Of a DNA stretch of 17,694 nucleotides, positions 13,796 to 17,694 are shown one piece after another. A program made the position numbers and the translations under genes. The notes beneath the pieces are model-generated. The model saw only the letters and a list, made by a program, of their open reading frames with translations, had not been told where the DNA came from and searched no databases. Positions within the stretch are counted from its first letter, which is position 1. Every line of letters begins with the position of its first letter. The DNA is taken from contig CAJUPW010000015.1 in NCBI GenBank assembly GCA_910588635.1, positions 1 through 17,694 on the forward strand, in the 5' to 3' direction. This DNA comes from an uncultured Oscillospiraceae bacterium. GTDB lineage: Bacteria; Bacillota; Clostridia; Oscillospirales; Oscillospiraceae.

Positions 13796-15718
13796 TCACA
13801 CTTTCTTCTTTTTCAGCAGCCCCAGCATGAACATTCCCGCTACAGAGCCGACGGCGATGGCGGCGGCGTAGCCCACGGGGTTCTGCATGACGGGGAAAAC
13901 GAACAGGCCGCCGTGGGGCGCGGGGGAGGCGCAGCCGAAGGCCATGGACAGGGCGCCGGCCACGGCGGAGCCCACGGTGCAGGAGGGGATCACATGGATG
14001 GGGTCGGAGGCGGCGTAGGGGATGGCCCCTTCCGTGATGAAGGACAGCCCCATGATGAAGTTCACCGGGCCGGACTTGCGCTCCTCGGCGGTAAAGCGGT
14101 TCTTGAAGAAGATGGTGGCCAGAGCGATGGCGATGGGGGGCACCATACCGCCCGCCATCACGGCGGCCATTACCGGGGAGAAGCCGCCCGCCGCCATAGC
14201 GATGGAGGCGGTGCCGAATACATAAGCCGCCTTGTTGATGGGGCCGCCCATGTCGGTGGCCTGCATCCCGGCCACCAGAGCGCCCAGGATGATGGCGGAG
14301 GAGCCGGCCATGGAGTTCAGGCCGTTGGTCAGGGCCTCGTTAATCATTCCCACGAAGGGGTTGACCAGACACATAAACGCGCCGATAAACAGCAGGCCCG
14401 CCACGGGATAGATGAGAATGGGCTTCAGCCCCTCCAGAGACTGGGGCAGCCTGTCACAGGCCCTGCGCAGCCACTTCATGAACCAGCCGCCCACAAAGCC
14501 GGCCAGCAGACCGCCCAGGAAGCCGGCGGGGACGATGGGTACGGCAGGGTCGGCAAAGTAGGCGAAGGTGGCGCCGCTGGCGGCCAGGGAGCCGCCCACA
14601 AAGCCCACCATCAGACCGGGCCGGTCGGCAATAGACTGGGCGATGAAGGCCGCCAGGATGGGCACCATGAAGCTGAAAGCCAGATTGCCCGTCTTGTTGA
14701 AGAAAGCGGCCAGAGGGGTGGAGGAGCCGAAGGCCGCCGTGCCCGCCGCGCCGCCGTCCAGCAGGAAGGACAGGGCCATAACGATGCCGCCGCCGATGAC
14801 AAAGGGGAGCATGTGGGACACGCCGTTCATCAGGTGCTTGTAGAGCCGGCGGCCCAGGCTCTCATTGCAGGCGTCCTCATCCACCGCCCCGCCCTCGTGG
14901 CGGTAAACAGGCGCCTGACCGCTGACAATCTTCTCGATCAGCTCCTGAGGCTTGTTGATGCCGTCGGAGACCGGCACCCGCAGCAGAGGCTTGCCGTCGA
15001 ACCGGGCCAGGTCCACGTTCTTGTCGGCGGCAATGATAATGCCGTCACAGGCGGCGATCTCCTCCCGGGTGAGGATGTTCTTGGCGCCCCCCGAGCCCTG
15101 GGTCTCCGCCTTGACGCCGATGTCCAGCTCCCGGCCCTTCTTCTCCAGGGCCTCGGCGGCCATGTATGTATGGGCGATGCCGGTGGGGCAGGCGGTGACG
15201 GCCAGTACCCTCAGGCCCGCCTTGGGCCGCTCCGCCGGGGCGGGGGCCTCGTCGGGGTACTTGGCCCGCTCCTGGGCGTCGATCAGCTCCAGAAAGGTCT
15301 TTACGTCACGGGTGTCCAGCAGCTTCCGGCAGAACTCCTCGTCCATGAGCATCACCATCAGGTGGGCCAGCATGTCCATGTGGATGTCGCCGCCCCCCTC
15401 CGGAGCCGCGATCATGAAAAACAGCCTGGAGGGCTCCCCGTCGGGGGAGTCGTAGTCCAGTCCATCGGGGACCGTGACGGCGGCCAGGCTGGCCCGCTTC
15501 ACCGCGGCGCAGCGGGCGTGGGGGACGGCCACCCCGTCGCCCACGGCGGTGGAGTCCAGCGCCTCCCGGGCCCAGATTTCCTTCTTGTAGCCTTCCTTGT
15601 CGGAGATGTTCCCCGCCCTTTCGTGGAGGTCCGCCAGCAGGTCGATGACGGCGGACTTGTCGCTGGGACAGGCGTGGAGCTGGACGGCCTCTGGCAGGAG
15701 CAGATCGGTGATACGCAT
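13796..15718 (-). CDS. fruA: FruA, fructose-specific PTS permease EIIABC
   Basis: Takes up fructose and phosphorylates it to fructose-1-phosphate, with phosphate passed from HPr; 640 residues in the order EIIA-EIIB-EIIC. EIIA spans about 1-150, with the phosphorylated His67 in VAVPHARC. A Pro/Ala-rich linker follows at 155-167. EIIB spans about 168-268, with the phospho-Cys177 in AVTACPTGIAHTYMAAEAL. EIIC, about 290-640, is a membrane domain starting at GVSHMLPFVIGGGIVMALSF and containing GGPINKAAYVFG. It is complete, ending in a Lys-rich tail. AAGGAAG lies 8 bases before ATG 15718. No HPr gene or separate EIIA is in the window. It is the first gene of the fru locus and has its own strong promoter with candidate CcpA and DeoR-type sites. 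Fructose as substrate is inferred from domain order and adjacent fruK; mannitol types differ in domain order. Confidence 0.95.
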   Translation of the reverse strand: MRITDLLLPEAVQLHACPSDKSAVIDLLADLHERAGNISDKEGYKKEIWAREALDSTAVGDGVAVPHARCAAVKRASLAAVTVPDGLDYDSPDGEPSRLFFMIAAPEGGGDIHMDMLAHLMVMLMDEEFCRKLLDTRDVKTFLELIDAQERAKYPDEAPAPAERPKAGLRVLAVTACPTGIAHTYMAAEALEKKGRELDIGVKAETQGSGGAKNILTREEIAACDGIIIAADKNVDLARFDGKPLLRVPVSDGINKPQELIEKIVSGQAPVYRHEGGAVDEDACNESLGRRLYKHLMNGVSHMLPFVIGGGIVMALSFLLDGGAAGTAAFGSSTPLAAFFNKTGNLAFSFMVPILAAFIAQSIADRPGLMVGFVGGSLAASGATFAYFADPAVPIVPAGFLGGLLAGFVGGWFMKWLRRACDRLPQSLEGLKPILIYPVAGLLFIGAFMCLVNPFVGMINEALTNGLNSMAGSSAIILGALVAGMQATDMGGPINKAAYVFGTASIAMAAGGFSPVMAAVMAGGMVPPIAIALATIFFKNRFTAEERKSGPVNFIMGLSFITEGAIPYAASDPIHVIPSCTVGSAVAGALSMAFGCASPAPHGGLFVFPVMQNPVGYAAAIAVGSVAGMFMLGLLKKKKV

Positions 15719-15778
15719 GGTTGATACTTCCTTTCCTGACTATTTAAGATTAAATTAGATTATTTACTTTGTATTTTG

Positions 15779-15807
15779 ATTATATCAAGGCGTTTTCATT
15801 AAGTCAA
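15779..15807 (-). promoter_or_regulatory. Strong promoter of fruA
   Basis: On the minus strand, -35 TTGACT (15807-15802), exactly 17 bases, and -10 TATAAT (15784-15779) preceded by TGA (extended -10). This is nearly consensus. The transcript would start near 15772 with an AT-rich leader of about 53 bases before ATG 15718. Confidence 0.88.
15785..15798 (-). promoter_or_regulatory. cre-like site (CcpA) within the fruA promoter spacer
   Basis: The minus strand reads TGAAAACGCCTTGA between the -35 and -10 boxes. It matches the CcpA consensus TGWAANCGNTNWCA at all specified positions but two. CcpA bound here would block polymerase, giving catabolite repression. A ccpA gene is not in the window. 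Confidence 0.45.
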
Positions 15808-15810
15808 TCA

Positions 15811-15830
15811 GATTTACTCAATTTTACTCA
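15811..15830 (-). promoter_or_regulatory. Direct-repeat operator candidate upstream of the fruA -35
   Basis: The minus strand has TGAGTAAAAT followed directly by TGAGTAAATC, a 10-base-period repeat. A third TGA (in TGATTGAC) comes 10 bases later and runs into the -35. Same-face repeats of this kind suit a DeoR-type regulator, perhaps the local FruR acting as repressor or activator. Confidence 0.4.
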
Positions 15831-15868
15831 CAAAAATAACATTTCAATTTTGTCAATAATCAACAAGA

Positions 15869-15898
15869 AAGGAGTGGCGGCCGCAGCCGTCACTCCTT
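15869..15898 (-). terminator. Intrinsic terminator of pyrG
   Basis: Arms AAGGAGTGGCGGC (15869-15881) and GCCGTCACTCCTT (15886-15898) form a 13-bp stem with one mismatch/wobble and a 4-base loop. On the minus strand it ends in CTCCTTTCTTG, a T-rich tail. It lies about 77 bases after the pyrG stop; nothing else recognisable lies between. Confidence 0.75.
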
Positions 15899-15975
15899 AT
15901 ATTCCACCCCTCTCGGGCAGTTTCATTGATCCATGCCGGTATTCCAGACATACTCCGTCCGGCGCGCCCTCCCCG

Positions 15976-17577
15976 TCACCCTCTGTGCTTTACAGCTGCG
16001 GCCACAAACTCCCGAAACAGCGGGTGGGCCCGGTTGGGCCGGGACTTCAGCTCCGGGTGGAACTGTACTCCCACAAACCAGGGGTGGCCGGCCAGCTCCA
16101 CCATCTCCACCAGGGTCCCGTCTGGGGACAGGCCGGTCAGGATCAGACCGGCGGCGGTCAGAACCTGGCGGAAATCGTTGTTGAATTCGTAGCGGTGGCG
16201 GTGGCGTTCGGCGATCTTGTCTGTTCCATAGGCCGCAAACGCCTTGCTGTCCCGGCCGGTTAGCCGGCATGGGAAGGACCCCAGCCGCATGGTGCCCCCC
16301 TTGTCCACTACCCCCCGCTGCCCCGCCATCAGGTCGATGACCGGGTGGGCGGTGGTCTGGGAGAACTCGCCGGAGTGGGCGTCCTCCATCCCGCAGGCAT
16401 GGCGGGCAAACTCCACCACCGCCATCTGCATCCCCAGACAGATACCGAAGAAGGGGACTCCCTTCTCCCTGGCGTGCCGGACGGCGGATATCTTACCCTC
16501 AATTCCCCGGTCACCGAAGCCGCCGGGGACCAGGATACCGTCCGCACCGGCCAGAAGGTTGGCGGCGTTTTCATCAGTGACCGTCTCACTGTCCACCCAG
16601 CGGATATTCACCTTCACCTGGTTCTCGATCCCCCCGTGGGTGAGGGCCTCGGCCACGGAAAGGTAGGCGTCGTGGAGGGAGACATATTTTCCCACCAGAG
16701 CGATCTCCACCTCTCCTCCTGGATTTTTGGCCCGGTGTACCATGTCGGCCCACTCGGTGAGGTCGGGGGCGTGGCAGATCAGCCCCAGCCGCCGGACCAC
16801 CACGTCAGCCAGCCCCTCCCGCTCCAGCATCAGGGGCACCTCGTAGAGCAGGCCGGCCGTCAGATTGGGGACGGCGTTCTCCCGGGGGATGCTGCAGAAC
16901 AGGGCGATCTTGTCCAGAATGTCCCCGGTCACGGGGGCGTCGCTGCGGCAGACGATCACGTCGGGCTGGATGCCCAGAGAGAGCAGCTCCTTAGCCGAGT
17001 GCTGGGTGGGCTTGGACTTCAGCTCTCCGGTGCCGGGGATGGAGACGATGAGGGAGACGTGAAGGAACATCACATTGTTCCGCCCTCTCTCCGCGGCCAC
17101 CTGACGGATGGCCTCCAGGAAGGGCTGGGACTCGATGTCGCCCACTGTGCCGCCGATCTCCACGATGGCCGCGTCGGTGTCGGGGGCGTCCAGTGCGTAG
17201 ATGCGGCGCTTGATCTCGTCGGTGATGTGGGGGATTATCTGGACGGTGCCCCCCAGGTAATCCCCCCGCCGCTCTCGGTTCAGGACGTTCCAATACACCT
17301 GCCCCGCAGAGACCGAGGAGTTTACGGTAAGATTCTCGTCAATGAACCGCTCGTAGTGGCCCAGGTCTAAGTCGGTCTCCGCCCCGTCGTCGGTGACGAA
17401 GACCTCCCCGTGCTGGTAGGGGGACATGGTGCCCGGGTCCACGTTGAGGTAGGGGTCCAGCTTCTGCACTTTCACCTTCAGGCCCCGCTGCTTCAGCAGC
17501 CGCCCCAGGGAGGCCGCCGTAATCCCCTTGCCCAGCCCGGACACCACGCCGCCGGTGACGAAAATATACTTTGTCAT
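15976..17577 (-). CDS. pyrG: PyrG, CTP synthase
   Basis: Makes CTP from UTP, ATP and glutamine; 533 residues, full length. The N-terminal synthetase domain starts KYIFVTGGVVSGLGKGITAA (3-22), with the P-loop-like Gly/Lys segment, followed by KLDPYLNVDPGTMSPYQHGEV and IGGTVGDIES (141-150). The C-terminal class I glutamine amidotransferase domain (about 290-533) has the oxyanion segment PGGFGDRG (351-358), the nucleophile Cys380 in GICLGMQ, and the His507/Glu509 pair in FHPEL. All catalytic residues are present. ATG 17577 follows the purine-rich GGAGGGAGAAGGG. It starts 19 bases after an upstream gene on the same strand, so its promoter is probably outside the window. I do not see the B. subtilis-type GGGC leader attenuator. 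Confidence 0.98.
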   Translation of the reverse strand: MTKYIFVTGGVVSGLGKGITAASLGRLLKQRGLKVKVQKLDPYLNVDPGTMSPYQHGEVFVTDDGAETDLDLGHYERFIDENLTVNSSVSAGQVYWNVLNRERRGDYLGGTVQIIPHITDEIKRRIYALDAPDTDAAIVEIGGTVGDIESQPFLEAIRQVAAERGRNNVMFLHVSLIVSIPGTGELKSKPTQHSAKELLSLGIQPDVIVCRSDAPVTGDILDKIALFCSIPRENAVPNLTAGLLYEVPLMLEREGLADVVVRRLGLICHAPDLTEWADMVHRAKNPGGEVEIALVGKYVSLHDAYLSVAEALTHGGIENQVKVNIRWVDSETVTDENAANLLAGADGILVPGGFGDRGIEGKISAVRHAREKGVPFFGICLGMQMAVVEFARHACGMEDAHSGEFSQTTAHPVIDLMAGQRGVVDKGGTMRLGSFPCRLTGRDSKAFAAYGTDKIAERHRHRYEFNNDFRQVLTAAGLILTGLSPDGTLVEMVELAGHPWFVGVQFHPELKSRPNRAHPLFREFVAAAVKHRG

Positions 17578-17596
17578 ACCCTTCTCCCTCCGCCGG

Positions 17597-17694
17597 TCAC
17601 AGGCCGTTAGCCAGCCGCTCCATCACTCGGACGTAGGCTTCCTCCACACCGCCCAGGTCCCGGCGGAACCGGTCCTTGTCCAGCTTTTCTTGGG
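17597..17694 (-). CDS. C-terminal end of an unidentified protein (partial)
   Basis: An open reading frame enters from the window edge on the minus strand and ends at a TGA (17599-17597), 19 bases before pyrG. The visible 31 codons read as QEKLDKDRFRRDLGGVEEAY and then VRVMERLANGL, a charged, probably helical tail. Spacing and strand suggest co-transcription with pyrG. The fragment is too short for me to assign a family. Confidence 0.7.
   Translation of the reverse strand, partial: QEKLDKDRFRRDLGGVEEAYVRVMERLANGL

Noticed and set aside
15853..15951. A 32-codon minus-strand frame between pyrG and fruA (starts MSGIPAWINE)
   Set aside because: It runs straight through the pyrG terminator hairpin, and its ribosome-site-like bases are too close to the ATG.
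15976..17577. Possible CTP-sensing leader for pyrG
   Set aside because: No GGGC-type initial transcript or leader terminator is visible; only 19 bases separate it from the upstream gene.

Overview
This window is almost fully coding and looks like chromosomal DNA of a high-GC Clostridia bacterium, probably of the Oscillospiraceae type (Flavonifractor/Lawsonibacter/Intestinimonas-like). That placement is an inference. It rests on GC-rich, strongly codon-biased genes separated by short AT-rich intergenic spaces, purine-rich Shine-Dalgarno sites, near-consensus sigma-A promoters, and the ecfT-truA pair that in Firmicutes follows the ribosomal protein cluster. No rRNA, tRNA, CRISPR array, prophage or full insertion sequence was seen. 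No stretch longer than 300 bases lacks a gene; the longest gap is 15719-15975.

Layout. (1) 8-3469, plus strand: ecfT, truA, a DUF5711-like membrane-anchored protein of unknown role and a CvpA-family membrane protein, closely packed and probably one transcription unit. (2) 3566-5878, plus strand: a ClpE-like AAA+ unfoldase with an N-terminal zinc finger, ended by a 17-bp bidirectional terminator. (3) 5957-7756, minus strand: a membrane sensor diguanylate cyclase behind a very strong-looking promoter with an UP-element-like sequence. (4) 7853-10132, minus strand: rsmI followed by murC. Divergent from these is a trmN6-type methyltransferase (10229-10852), followed by an inverted-repeat, MITE-like element. 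(5) 11006-15718, minus strand: a fructose utilisation locus in the transcription order fruA (PTS EIIABC), Gfo/Idh/MocA oxidoreductase, DeoR-type regulator, fruK. (6) 15976-17577, minus strand: pyrG, with the last 31 codons of an unidentified upstream gene at the window edge.

How the genes work together. FruA would import fructose as fructose-1-phosphate and FruK would convert it to fructose-1,6-bisphosphate. The DeoR protein next to fruK is the likely local regulator. Both fru promoters carry extended -10 boxes with repeat-type operator candidates over or next to them, and the fruA promoter spacer also holds a cre-like sequence. RsmI and TrmN6 modify 16S rRNA and tRNA, and TruA modifies tRNA. 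MurC and PyrG are core cell-wall and nucleotide enzymes.

I did not find a convincing new multi-gene system. The points most worth a second look are the TIR-bounded element next to an apparently shortened trmN6, the diguanylate cyclase promoter, the two fru control regions, the oxidoreductase inside the fru locus, and the unassigned DUF5711-like gene.
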